Assembly (NCBI GenBank): GCA_028287885.1
Contig: JAQBOT010000284.1
Span: 1 to 9,335 of the forward strand
From: Pedobacter sp.
GTDB taxonomy: Bacteria; Bacteroidota; Bacteroidia; Sphingobacteriales; Sphingobacteriaceae
Length of the DNA: 9,335 nucleotides
Direction: 5' to 3'
Part shown: piece after piece, positions 1 to 6,222 of the stretch
How the letters are laid out: each line of letters begins with the position of its first letter
Numbering within the stretch: position 1 is the first letter of the stretch
Translations under genes and position numbers: made by a program
Notes under the pieces: generated by a model
The model's input: the letters and a program-made list of their open reading frames with translations, nothing else
Told to the model about the DNA's origin: nothing
Databases searched by the model: none

Positions 1-349
1 CTCTCTCGAACTCGGCTAAAGATGCGAAGATGTTGAATGTGAATCTACCCGTTGCTGTGCTTGTATCAATGCTATCTTGGATGCTTACGAATGTTACACC
101 TAAATCCTTCATCTTCGAAATCAAATCAATCAGATCTCTTAATGATCTGCCCAGTCTGTCAAGTTTCCAAACAACGACGCTATCGCCTTTTCTTAGTATG
201 CTGAATAACCTAATAAGTTGAGGCCTCTCCTTCGAGGCACCAGAGATTTTTTCCTCAAATATCTGATCACATCCAAACTGCTTAAGTGTATCCAACTGTA
301 AGTCTAAATTCTGGTCTAATGTACTAACCCTAGCGTATCCAATTTTCAT
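1..349 (-). CDS. Serine recombinase (resolvase/invertase family), N-terminal part, cut by left edge
   Basis: This is the N-terminal catalytic domain of a small serine recombinase of the Hin/Gin/Tn3-resolvase type, which cuts and rejoins DNA through a phosphoserine link. Translation from the ATG at 349-347 gives 116 residues before the window ends. It begins MKIGYARVST, with the nucleophile Ser9 and Arg7 in the family position. The motif KLDRLGRS at 62-69 supplies the two active-site arginines (R65, R68), and the FASLAEFER segment at 108-116 leads into the long E-helix. The missing C-terminal part should carry the dimerisation helix and the helix-turn-helix, so intactness cannot be judged. The start is firm because family alignment begins exactly there. 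A resolvase-like binding region lies just upstream (see 365-481), suggesting autoregulation. It could be a transposon resolvase, a plasmid resolvase or an inversion enzyme; the visible part does not separate these. Confidence 0.93.
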   Translation of the reverse strand, partial: MKIGYARVSTLDQNLDLQLDTLKQFGCDQIFEEKISGASKERPQLIRLFSILRKGDSVVVWKLDRLGRSLRDLIDLISKMKDLGVTFVSIQDSIDTSTATGRFTFNIFASLAEFER

Positions 350-364
350 AAAAAACGTTATAAT

Positions 365-372
365 CAAATATA
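365..372 (-). promoter_or_regulatory. Possible -7 promoter element of the serine recombinase
   Basis: Read on the minus strand this is TATATTTG, a full match to the Bacteroidota -7 consensus TAnnTTTG, ending 16 bases before the recombinase start codon. No TTTG-type -33 element is visible at the expected distance; that position is occupied by the palindromic region 380-417. This fits a promoter whose -33 zone is covered by a recombinase binding site, but the leader would be only about 8-10 bases. The match could be chance in such AT-rich DNA. Confidence 0.35.
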
Positions 373-379
373 ATAATAC

Positions 380-481
380 ATAGATTATTGAGACGGATTA
401 ATGAGACTATAATCTATTAACAATTTTAAAGATAAAATTATTAGGGGCATTGTCTCAAGAAAGGATCGATAATAGAGACTA
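380..481. promoter_or_regulatory. Candidate res/operator region for the serine recombinase
   Basis: Seen directly: a perfect 9-bp inverted repeat, ATAGATTAT (380-388) and ATAATCTAT (409-417), encloses two GAGAC cores (390-394, 403-407) spaced 13 bp apart. About 45 bp further out is an inverted pair, GTCTC (452-456) and GAGAC (475-479). Written in one orientation, the four half-sites share NGTCTC followed by a T/A-rich stretch. Known: Tn3/gamma-delta resolvase half-sites resemble TGTCYRATA and are arranged as several inverted pairs next to the resolvase gene, where they also act as operator. Inferred: this is the binding region of the recombinase encoded at 1-349. Two paired blocks are visible rather than the classical three, and the cores within the first block are in direct rather than inverted orientation, so the exact site layout is uncertain. 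Confidence 0.45.
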
Positions 482-824
482 AGGTGATGGATGAGCGTTT
501 TGAATTTATCATTTACTCATTATCAAAAACTAGAAAATGCCAGTTGATTAATGTAATGAGTTCTTGATAATTGAGGAAAGTATCGTTTGTCAAGTGGGGG
601 AGTGGACAGCCTTTTATGCTAACTCTTTTTGCCTGATCAAGAATTGAGGGTTTCATTATAACGTATGATATGGTAAAATTTAAGGACTTTGCTAATATTT
701 TGGATGTGGAACAGATTAAGAATGACACGATCTTAGCGCACTTGGTACGATTGGAGTAAGAAATTTATAAATCGTAATGACAAGTTTTCATTCATTCAAA
801 GTTTCCTTCTTACTTTAGAAAAGT
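482..824. other. Gene-poor stretch, possible decayed gene
   Basis: No intact gene is convincing here. On the plus strand one frame reads from an ATG at 487 to a TAA at 757-759, interrupted by stops at 565-570 (two in a row) and 634-636. The last open piece begins in frame at 637, contains an ATG at 670, and ends with a helix-like stretch of about 29 residues (MVKFKDFANILDVEQIKNDT and onward to LVRLE). Three open segments in the same frame may be the remains of one gene, but I do not recognise a family, and chance is a real alternative in AT-rich DNA. The 71-aa minus-strand frame at 513-728 has no family resemblance. Confidence 0.2.
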
Positions 825-896
825 GTTGATCATTATTGCTGATGTTACAGTCAGGACAAGGTTGGACGAATGATTCTGGTTTTGAATATGATCAAC
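825..896. repeat. 9-bp inverted repeat beside the DUF4202 stop codon
   Basis: GTTGATCAT at 825-833 is perfectly repeated in inverted orientation as ATGATCAAC at 888-896, two bases from the DUF4202 stop codon (898-900), with a 54-bp spacer. Each arm contains the palindrome TGATCA. No T-tract follows on the minus strand, so it does not look like a standard terminator. It could be a long-looped RNA structure at the 3' end of the DUF4202 transcript, a protein-binding pair, or coincidence. Confidence 0.3.
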
Positions 897-897
897 T

Positions 898-1497
898 TCA
901 CCGGACTTTAATTAGCTCCATGGCTTCTCTGACCCGTTCAAGGCCATCATCAGTGAAGTTTAGCAACCCGGCAGCCGCGTGACCATGTGCATCCATTTTC
1001 AGAAGCGATTTGTACAGGATATTCACCATCTTTTCGGGATCATGTAAATATTTACGGCGTAAATCCTCATATTGATATTCTAGGAAAACCAAACACAAGG
1101 CGTTCTCCATTATCTGCACTTCGACATCCAGTTTTAATCTTTTTTTAAGAATAATCTCTTTTACGCGGTCGATCTTCGCATCTCCGTAACCCGCTTTTTG
1201 CATGAGGTTGCCAGAAATGGTCGCGTGATGCTGCGCCAAATCTTTGCGCCATTTCAAATAGTTCTCCCTACCTTCAGGATAGCTTCCTCTTGGAATTTCC
1301 CATCGTCCAATATGCTGACTGCGGGAGGCAAGCAACAACTCTTCACTGGAAACGGGATGCAGGGATAGCAACCTTTCATAAAGCATTAAGGAATAAGCGT
1401 ATTCCTGTGGATAGCTATTATTTTTCCAAACCAATATTCGCGGGTCCTGACGGTTATATTCATCGAATAAATGGAATGCTTGTTCGATCTGATTCAT
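898..1497 (-). CDS. DUF4202 family protein
   Basis: This 199-aa soluble protein matches the DUF4202 family from my memory of its conserved blocks: ASRSQHIGRWEIPR at 57-70, then YPEGRENYLKWR at 73-84, HH at 90-91, ENALCLVFLEY at 131-141 and GHAAA at 172-176. The family is found in many bacteria and some eukaryotes; I know of no established biochemical role. The conserved His62, His90/91, acidic Glu131 and several Arg/Trp residues in a mostly helical protein suggest a metal- or phosphate-binding enzyme, but that is inference. There is no signal peptide or membrane segment. The length is near the usual family size of about 200 residues, so the gene looks intact. It appears monocistronic: the next minus-strand gene, lrp-like, ends 274 bases upstream, and no TAnnTTTG promoter match was found in that gap. 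The start ATG at 1497 is preceded by an AT-rich stretch without a clear Shine-Dalgarno site, as is usual in Bacteroidota. Confidence 0.85.
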   Translation of the reverse strand: MNQIEQAFHLFDEYNRQDPRILVWKNNSYPQEYAYSLMLYERLLSLHPVSSEELLLASRSQHIGRWEIPRGSYPEGRENYLKWRKDLAQHHATISGNLMQKAGYGDAKIDRVKEIILKKRLKLDVEVQIMENALCLVFLEYQYEDLRRKYLHDPEKMVNILYKSLLKMDAHGHAAAGLLNFTDDGLERVREAMELIKVR

Positions 1498-1731
1498 ATA
1501 TAACTAGGTTTAGCCTTTATTTATTCTTCTTTTACATCCCTAGTTCGGAATACTTGAGCAATAGTGTTGTCACATAATGCAAGTTACTTTATAAAATCGA
1601 ATTCTTGGCATCTTCGGCAGCATCTAACCGATCATGTTGATCCCTCTAATTATAAGTGCATGAAGTTTTATTAAAAAACAGTCGTTCAATGAGACAGATC
1701 GTTGCTTGTGTCTATCACTGTTTTTTCGTAA

Positions 1732-1758
1732 ACTCCTTGTGGCCGTTACAAAAGGAGT
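1732..1758. terminator. Weak hairpin downstream of the Lrp-type gene
   Basis: ACTCCTT at 1732-1738 and AAGGAGT at 1752-1758 form a 7-bp stem with a 13-base loop, starting 14 bases past the Lrp-type stop codon. There is no T-tract on the minus-strand exit side, so termination is only a possibility. Confidence 0.25.
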
Positions 1759-1771
1759 ATGAGGTTTTGTT

Positions 1772-2236
1772 TTACAGAAGGTGTATGTTGTACGTGTTTT
1801 TGTTCTCACGCATCACAAATGTACTGTGTGTGCTTCCTATGCTTTTTACTGAACCCAATTTATTGAATACAAAATCCTGGTAGTGCTTCATGTCTTTTGC
1901 GTAAACTTTTAGCAGAAAGTCGTAATCTCCAGAAATATTATAGCATTCAACCACTTCTGAGAGCCCCATAATGTCGTTTACAAAATCGTGGCCGATACTT
2001 CTTTCGTGTTGTTTAAGCTTTATATTACAAAAAATGATCAATCCATAATTTAACTTCTCTGCATCAAGTAATGCAATATATCTTTTAATATAGCCACTGG
2101 TTTCAAGCTTTTTTACCCGTTCAAAAACAGGCGTGGCTGAAAGTTTTACCTGTGCGGCCAATTCTTTAATGGTCACATTGGAGTTTGCTCCAAGTGACTT
2201 AAGCAACCGTCTATCTGTTTCGTCCAGTTCTTCCAT
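1772..2236 (-). CDS. Lrp/AsnC family transcriptional regulator
   Basis: This 154-aa protein has the full two-part architecture of Lrp/AsnC 'feast-famine' regulators. The N-terminal winged helix-turn-helix spans about residues 3-60: it opens with LDETDRRLLKSL, and the recognition region LSATPVFERVKKLE at 32-45 matches the family pattern. The ligand-binding RAM domain covers about 66-145, with the typical ISGDYDFLLKV block at 101-111. Such proteins form octamers or dimers, bind amino acids and either repress or activate genes of amino-acid metabolism. The gene is divergent from the riboswitch-controlled metE with a shared 495-base upstream region, so control of metE and of itself is a reasonable inference; repeats at 2286-2328 are candidate sites. 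The start at 2236 gives the standard MxxLDxxD N-terminus, so it is secure. The effector cannot be told from the sequence. Confidence 0.93.
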   Translation of the reverse strand: MEELDETDRRLLKSLGANSNVTIKELAAQVKLSATPVFERVKKLETSGYIKRYIALLDAEKLNYGLIIFCNIKLKQHERSIGHDFVNDIMGLSEVVECYNISGDYDFLLKVYAKDMKHYQDFVFNKLGSVKSIGSTHSTFVMRENKNTYNIHLL

Positions 2237-2285
2237 AGAATAAATTTCTTTTTGAGGGATAAAATAAAGGAATAGAAGTTAAATT

Positions 2286-2323
2286 ATCTATTAAATTTCT
2301 AAAAATAGATTTAATTTCTAAAA
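2286..2323. promoter_or_regulatory. Candidate operator for the Lrp-type regulator
   Basis: Seen directly: the 11-mer AATTTCTAAAA occurs at 2294-2304 and again at 2313-2323, 19 bp apart, about two helical turns. Overlapping the first copy is an inverted repeat ATCTATT (2286-2292) / AATAGAT (2304-2310) around an A/T-only-plus-one-C centre. A shorter AATTTCT also occurs at 2243-2249, just before the lrp start. Known: Lrp-family sites are degenerate palindromes of about 15 bp with A/T-rich centres, often phased along one face of the helix. Inferred: this is where the neighbouring regulator binds. The location, 50-90 bases upstream of lrp and just upstream of the metE promoter candidate, is suitable. 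Confidence 0.4.
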
Positions 2324-2330
2324 TATAGGT

Positions 2331-2366
2331 TTTGCTTAGCACATAAACTCTTTATTAATAGCTTTG
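2331..2366 (+). promoter_or_regulatory. Candidate metE promoter (-33 TTTG, -7 TAGCTTTG)
   Basis: TAGCTTTG at 2359-2366 fully matches the Bacteroidota -7 consensus TAnnTTTG. TTTG at 2331-2334 could be the -33 element, but the 24-bp gap is longer than the usual 19-21 bp, so this half is weak. Transcription would start near 2373, about 35 bases before the conserved riboswitch core, giving a leader of about 360 bases to the metE ATG. Confidence 0.45.
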
Positions 2367-2405
2367 CCTGGAGTTTAGTTCTTTGTTTACTTTATCAAAT
2401 GAAAT

Positions 2406-2598
2406 GGGTTTCTGATGAAAATTGGAATTAAAAGGGAATCGTGTGAAAATCACGAGCTGTCGCGCAACTGTATGTAACTTAAAAGTTTTAGCCAAAAATG
2501 TCCACTGTCCAATATACAGGATGGGAAGGAGGGCTGAAATGTTACAAGCCAGGAGACCTGCCTGTTATCGGATGGACAATGCTTTCGCGGAATAAAGC
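2406..2598 (+). ncRNA. Cobalamin (B12) riboswitch upstream of metE
   Basis: The conserved elements of the adenosylcobalamin-type aptamer are readable in order: GGTTTCTGATG at 2407-2417 (start of the P1/P2 side), AAAAGGGAATC at 2430-2440, the short P5 stem CGTG/CACG (2440-2443, 2451-2454), the core CTGTCGCGCAACTGTA at 2457-2472, and the B12 box AGCCAGGAGACCTGCC at 2547-2562. TGTCCA (2499-2504) can pair with TGGACA (2573-2578) to close the variable part. A small hairpin GCTTT/AAAGC (2581-2585, 2594-2598) sits where the regulatory P13 hairpin is often found; that assignment is inferred. Binding of cobalamin to such leaders lowers expression of the gene below, here the B12-independent methionine synthase. 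The outer boundaries are approximate to about 15 bases. Confidence 0.92.
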
Positions 2599-2627
2599 AA
2601 ATGGTCTAATCTAATGGTTTTAATAGC

Positions 2628-2665
2628 GGGCAACGTATGCCTGTATACCATGATATGCCCTTTTT
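2628..2665 (+). terminator. Possible riboswitch-controlled terminator before metE
   Basis: GGGCA (2628-2632) can pair with TGCCC (2656-2660), enclosing a smaller GTAT/ATAC stem (2635-2638, 2645-2648), and is followed at once by TTTTT (2661-2665). A competing hairpin GGCA/TGCC (2629-2632, 2638-2641) uses the same left arm and would break the first one. The position, about 66 bases after the aptamer and 67 before the metE start, suits an expression platform. The stem is short and internally interrupted, so its strength is uncertain; the switch might act on translation instead. Confidence 0.42.
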
Positions 2666-2731
2666 CTGTAATGCATTTTGAAGTTTAGCAAAAACACTTT
2701 TTACCTGTTTTTCAAATTAATCTTTAAAAGA

Positions 2732-5035
2732 ATGCTAACACAAAACCTAGGCTACCCTCGAATTGGTAGCCAAAGACAACTTAAGAAAGCCTGTGAACAA
2801 TATTGGACAGGCAAAATCGATCTGGAGGAGCTTAATCAAGTTGCCCGCAAGATCAAGGAAGAAAATTGGCAGACACAACTAGATGCCGGAATTGATCTTA
2901 TACCTTGTAATGATTTTAGCTTCTACGATCAGGTATTAGACACAAGTATGTTGTTGGGCGTTATCCCTCATCGGTATTCGCCGGTACTCTCGCAAGTCAA
3001 GTCTAATAATGAAATTGATCTCTATTTTGCGATGGCACGTGGTTATCAAAAAGATGGCCTGGACATTACAGCAATGGAAATGACCAAATGGCTTGATACG
3101 AACTACCATTATATTGTCCCTGAGTTTACGGCCGACCAGGAGTTTAAAGTTTTCAACGAAAACATTTTCAATGAGTATCACAGTGCAGAATTATACCTTG
3201 GAGAAAAAGCTAAAGCAGTACTTCTTGGGCCAGTAAGTTACCTTTTACTAGGCAAAGAAAAAGAGCCGGGGTTTGAGCGTATTGACCTCATTAAGAAACT
3301 AGTGCCGGTATATGTTCAGATTATTAATCGTTTGAGACTTCAAGGAATCAAATGGATCCAGCTGGACGAGCCATGTCTGGCACTTGACCTTTCTAAAAAA
3401 GAAAAGGAAGCACTTGAGTATGCTTACCGTTTTATAGCCAACCGGGTAAGTGGCGTTAAGCTTTTGGTTGCAACTTATTTCGAAGCCTTACTTGATAATA
3501 CACAATTGGCGGTAAGTCTTCCGATAGCAGCGCTTCACGTTGATCTGGTCCGCGCTCCCGAACAATTGGATGTCGTGCTGGCATTAATTGGTAAGGATCT
3601 TCAGCTTTCCCTTGGCGTTGTTGATGGACGTAACGTATGGAAAAATGACTATGGAAAATCAATTGGCTTGATCACTAAGGCAGTTGAAAAACTCGGTAGC
3701 GAAAGGGTGATCATTGCTCCTTCCTGCTCGCTCTTGCATTGCCCGATCGATCTAGACCTGGAAACTGCAATCGATTCAGACATCAAAGACTGGATGGCAT
3801 TCGCCAAACAGAAGTTAAATGAAGTTTATGAATTGAAACAGATTTTTGAAGGAAACGGCGAGTTGTTAAAAGCTAATGAGAATACAATTGAGCGCAGAAA
3901 ATCATCAGAAAAGGTGCATAAGCAAGCTGTCAAAGACCGTGTGGCCTCTATAACCAGTGCTGACGCGGCTCGTCAAAGTACTTTCCCTGTTCGTCAGCAA
4001 CTACACCATGATCGTTTCAATCTACCCTCGTTCCCTACAACTACGATTGGTTCCTTCCCGCAAACCGACGATATCCGAAAGTTACGTGCAAGATTTAAAA
4101 GAAAAGAGCTAACACTTGAGCAGTATGAAAATGAGATTGAACTGGCTACGATAGATGCAATTCGCTGGCAGGAAGAGATTGGCTTGGATGTGCTGGTTCA
4201 CGGCGAATTTGAACGTAACGACATGGTTGAATATTTTGGAGAGCAGCTTGATGGTTTTCTGTTCACTAAGAGTGGATGGGTGCAGAGCTATGGAAGCCGT
4301 TGCGTTAAACCCCCGGTTATTTATGGTGATGTAAGCCGTCTCCAAGATATGACCGTACGTTGGAGTAAATATGCCGCTGCACAAACTAAAAGGCCAATGA
4401 AGGGAATGCTAACAGGTCCAGTAACTATTCTTCAATGGTCATTTGTCCGTGACGATCAACCGCGTGAAGTGACTACCAACCAAATTGCACTCGCACTCCG
4501 TGATGAAGTATTAGCCCTTGAAAAAGCAGGTATTGGGATTATTCAGATTGATGAGGCTGCTATCCGCGAGGGGCTACCATTAAGGATGGAAAAGCGCCCG
4601 CACTATTTGAATTGGGCAGTTCGTGCATTTAGAGTTACAGCAGGCGGTGTTCAGGACCGCACACAGATCCATACCCACATGTGCTATAGTGAATTTAATG
4701 ATATTATTGAACATATTGCTGCTATGGATGCTGATGTAATTACTATCGAAACTTCGAGGTCACAAATGGAATTACTACAGGCATTTGCACATTTTGAATA
4801 TCCGAACGAGATTGGTCCTGGTGTATATGACATCCACTCACCACGTGTACCAAGTATCGAAGAAATGGCATCTCTTCTAGCCAAAGCGGCAGATTTGTTG
4901 CCCGCTGAAAACTTGTGGGTGAATCCGGACTGTGGTTTGAAGACACGTAAATGGCCGGAGACTAAAGCTGCATTAGAGAATATGGTTGCTGCTGCCAAAC
5001 ACGCACGAGAACAAATTAAACTTAAAGTGTACTAG
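2732..5035 (+). CDS. metE: Cobalamin-independent methionine synthase (5-methyltetrahydropteroyltriglutamate-homocysteine methyltransferase)
   Basis: This zinc enzyme of the cytosol makes methionine by moving the methyl group of 5-methyltetrahydrofolate (polyglutamate form) to homocysteine without B12. The 767-residue product is close to the E. coli length of 753. The N-terminal half (about 1-380) is the folate-side barrel, beginning MLTQNLGYPRIG like classical MetE. A linker leads to the C-terminal catalytic barrel, which opens with FPTTTIGSFPQT. All zinc ligands are present: His649, Cys651 (in IHTHMCYSEF), Glu673 and Cys734 (in NPDCGLKTRKW); His702 is the equivalent of the E. coli catalytic His694. 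An in-frame TTG at 2678 would add 18 residues, but these lie outside the family alignment and close to the terminator hairpin, so the ATG at 2732 is chosen. The gene is single in its transcript and controlled by the upstream B12 riboswitch. No oddity or break is seen. Confidence 0.97.
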   Translation: MLTQNLGYPRIGSQRQLKKACEQYWTGKIDLEELNQVARKIKEENWQTQLDAGIDLIPCNDFSFYDQVLDTSMLLGVIPHRYSPVLSQVKSNNEIDLYFAMARGYQKDGLDITAMEMTKWLDTNYHYIVPEFTADQEFKVFNENIFNEYHSAELYLGEKAKAVLLGPVSYLLLGKEKEPGFERIDLIKKLVPVYVQIINRLRLQGIKWIQLDEPCLALDLSKKEKEALEYAYRFIANRVSGVKLLVATYFEALLDNTQLAVSLPIAALHVDLVRAPEQLDVVLALIGKDLQLSLGVVDGRNVWKNDYGKSIGLITKAVEKLGSERVIIAPSCSLLHCPIDLDLETAIDSDIKDWMAFAKQKLNEVYELKQIFEGNGELLKANENTIERRKSSEKVHKQAVKDRVASITSADAARQSTFPVRQQLHHDRFNLPSFPTTTIGSFPQTDDIRKLRARFKRKELTLEQYENEIELATIDAIRWQEEIGLDVLVHGEFERNDMVEYFGEQLDGFLFTKSGWVQSYGSRCVKPPVIYGDVSRLQDMTVRWSKYAAAQTKRPMKGMLTGPVTILQWSFVRDDQPREVTTNQIALALRDEVLALEKAGIGIIQIDEAAIREGLPLRMEKRPHYLNWAVRAFRVTAGGVQDRTQIHTHMCYSEFNDIIEHIAAMDADVITIETSRSQMELLQAFAHFEYPNEIGPGVYDIHSPRVPSIEEMASLLAKAADLLPAENLWVNPDCGLKTRKWPETKAALENMVAAAKHAREQIKLKVY

Positions 5036-5096
5036 CTAACATTGCCGATGTTCCTGCAAGTATTAACATGATGCTAGCATGCTTTTAGGAGTGTAA

Positions 5097-5123
5097 ATCA
5101 GGCCCTTTTATGAAGGGCCTGAT
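5097..5123. terminator. Strong hairpin between convergent metE and desaturase genes
   Basis: ATCAGGCCCTT (5097-5107) and AAGGGCCTGAT (5113-5123) form a perfect 11-bp stem with a five-base loop, 62 bases after the metE stop and 124 bases past the end of the minus-strand operon. No T-tract follows on either strand, so it is not a textbook intrinsic terminator. As a symmetrical stem it may act as a bidirectional transcript end or 3' stabiliser for both convergent units. Confidence 0.5.
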
Positions 5124-5247
5124 GCTTGATCGTGGATGTATACCTACTTACACTTTTTCTCCGAATCTTTTAAATCTGAGGCAGACAGGAGTGTTTTTTC
5201 CTTTTTTACATCATGCTATAGACAGCTGGTATTACTTTCATTTGTTC

Positions 5248-6222
5248 TTATATACTTTTCACTGTGGACAGTTCCTGCACTGGTGCTTTTTGGTGTTGCT
5301 CAACGCTCGTTTTAGCTGAACGCCTGTAAGCCGGGTCAGCAGCAGGATCGTCAGTTCTCACCACAGGCCCGTCAGCTGCAAGCTCACTGCCGGCTACTTT
5401 AGATTTAAATATCGGCCACAATAGTTGTGCGTACCATTGATCGCCCTCGTAATGAGAGATACCGTAAACTGCAGGGTATTTACGAGTAATTAGTGCTGTC
5501 CCAAAAATGACATCCCATAGAAAAAACATGTTACCAAAATTGCCTTTATAATGGCCTATGCCGTCGTCGGTAGTTGCGGCATGATGTGCATGATGTGTTG
5601 CCGGCGTAGATATTAGCCTTTCCAACACCCAAGCAATTGGATGCAGCATTTTATACTTATAAAAAGGCTTATCCCACGGAATGCTTGAATGAGCTAAGGT
5701 CGTAATGGTTCCCTTAATTCCCCGCACCACAACTGCGGGAATACCTAATCCTAAATATACCAATGCAGTTGTCAAATACGTTTGCGAAAAGAACAGACTA
5801 TATATCGCATTTTGCCTGCTGGCCATAGCCATACCCATGTATGATGCAGAATGGTGCGTGCGGTGAAAACGCCATAACCACGGCACTTCGTGATGCAGAC
5901 GGTGGTACCAATACTGCGTCAGGTCATCGGCTACTGCTATAATGGCACAACCCCACCAAAACGGCACCCAACTAAACTCATTTTTAAATGCTGGCAGAAC
6001 TTGCGGTAAGAGTTGTAGTCCGAAGTAGGCTACTGCCGGCCGGATAATGAGCCGCGGGAGAACAAAGCAAGCAATATCTACGTTTCGCTCATTTTTTGGC
6101 CATTTGCCACGGTAAAGGCCAAAGGAAAATTCCAGTACGCCAATAAAGAACACCAGGAACGGGAATCCGAAACCATTCAGATTCTCGATCACTTTTTTGA
6201 AAAGATCAATCGTTGCTTCCAT
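5248..6222 (-). CDS. Sterol desaturase / fatty acid hydroxylase family membrane protein
   Basis: This 324-aa integral membrane protein belongs to the fatty acid hydroxylase superfamily, di-iron enzymes that use O2 to hydroxylate or desaturate lipids, sterols or carotenoids. The eight-histidine signature is clear: HRLHH at 107-111, HRTHH at 120-124 and THHAHH at 209-214, followed by HYKGNFGN at 224-231 and FLWDVIFGT at 234-242, which is typical of the family. Hydrophobic segments lie near residues 18-33, 50-75, 86-98 and 140-165. The tail beyond about 278 is polar and rich in Ala, Asp and Pro. It is the last gene of the susC-susD operon: its ATG at 6222 overlaps the end of the 66-aa gene by 17 bases. 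The lipid substrate and redox partner cannot be read from the sequence. Alkylglycerol monooxygenase-like, carotenoid hydroxylase-like or sterol oxidase roles are all possible. Confidence 0.9.
   Translation of the reverse strand: MEATIDLFKKVIENLNGFGFPFLVFFIGVLEFSFGLYRGKWPKNERNVDIACFVLPRLIIRPAVAYFGLQLLPQVLPAFKNEFSWVPFWWGCAIIAVADDLTQYWYHRLHHEVPWLWRFHRTHHSASYMGMAMASRQNAIYSLFFSQTYLTTALVYLGLGIPAVVVRGIKGTITTLAHSSIPWDKPFYKYKMLHPIAWVLERLISTPATHHAHHAATTDDGIGHYKGNFGNMFFLWDVIFGTALITRKYPAVYGISHYEGDQWYAQLLWPIFKSKVAGSELAADGPVVRTDDPAADPAYRRSAKTSVEQHQKAPVQELSTVKSI

Noticed and set aside
513..728. 71-aa minus-strand open frame
   Set aside because: The product has no recognisable domain, lies in AT-rich DNA where chance frames are common, and is isolated from any operon.
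1290..1577. 95-aa plus-strand frame
   Set aside because: Mostly antisense to the well-supported DUF4202 gene; composition is not protein-like.
1624..1883. Open frames on both strands at the lrp 3' end
   Set aside because: They overlap the real lrp-type gene in other frames and show no family features.
2671..2688. Five-codon leader peptide (MHFEV) before metE
   Set aside because: Too short, without regulatory codons or supporting structure; the riboswitch already explains the leader.
4684..4998. 104-aa antisense frame inside metE
   Set aside because: Shadow of the catalytic barrel coding sequence; no independent evidence.
5110..5319. 69-aa plus-strand frame after metE
   Set aside because: Begins within the hairpin loop and runs antisense into the desaturase gene; low-complexity aromatic product with no family.
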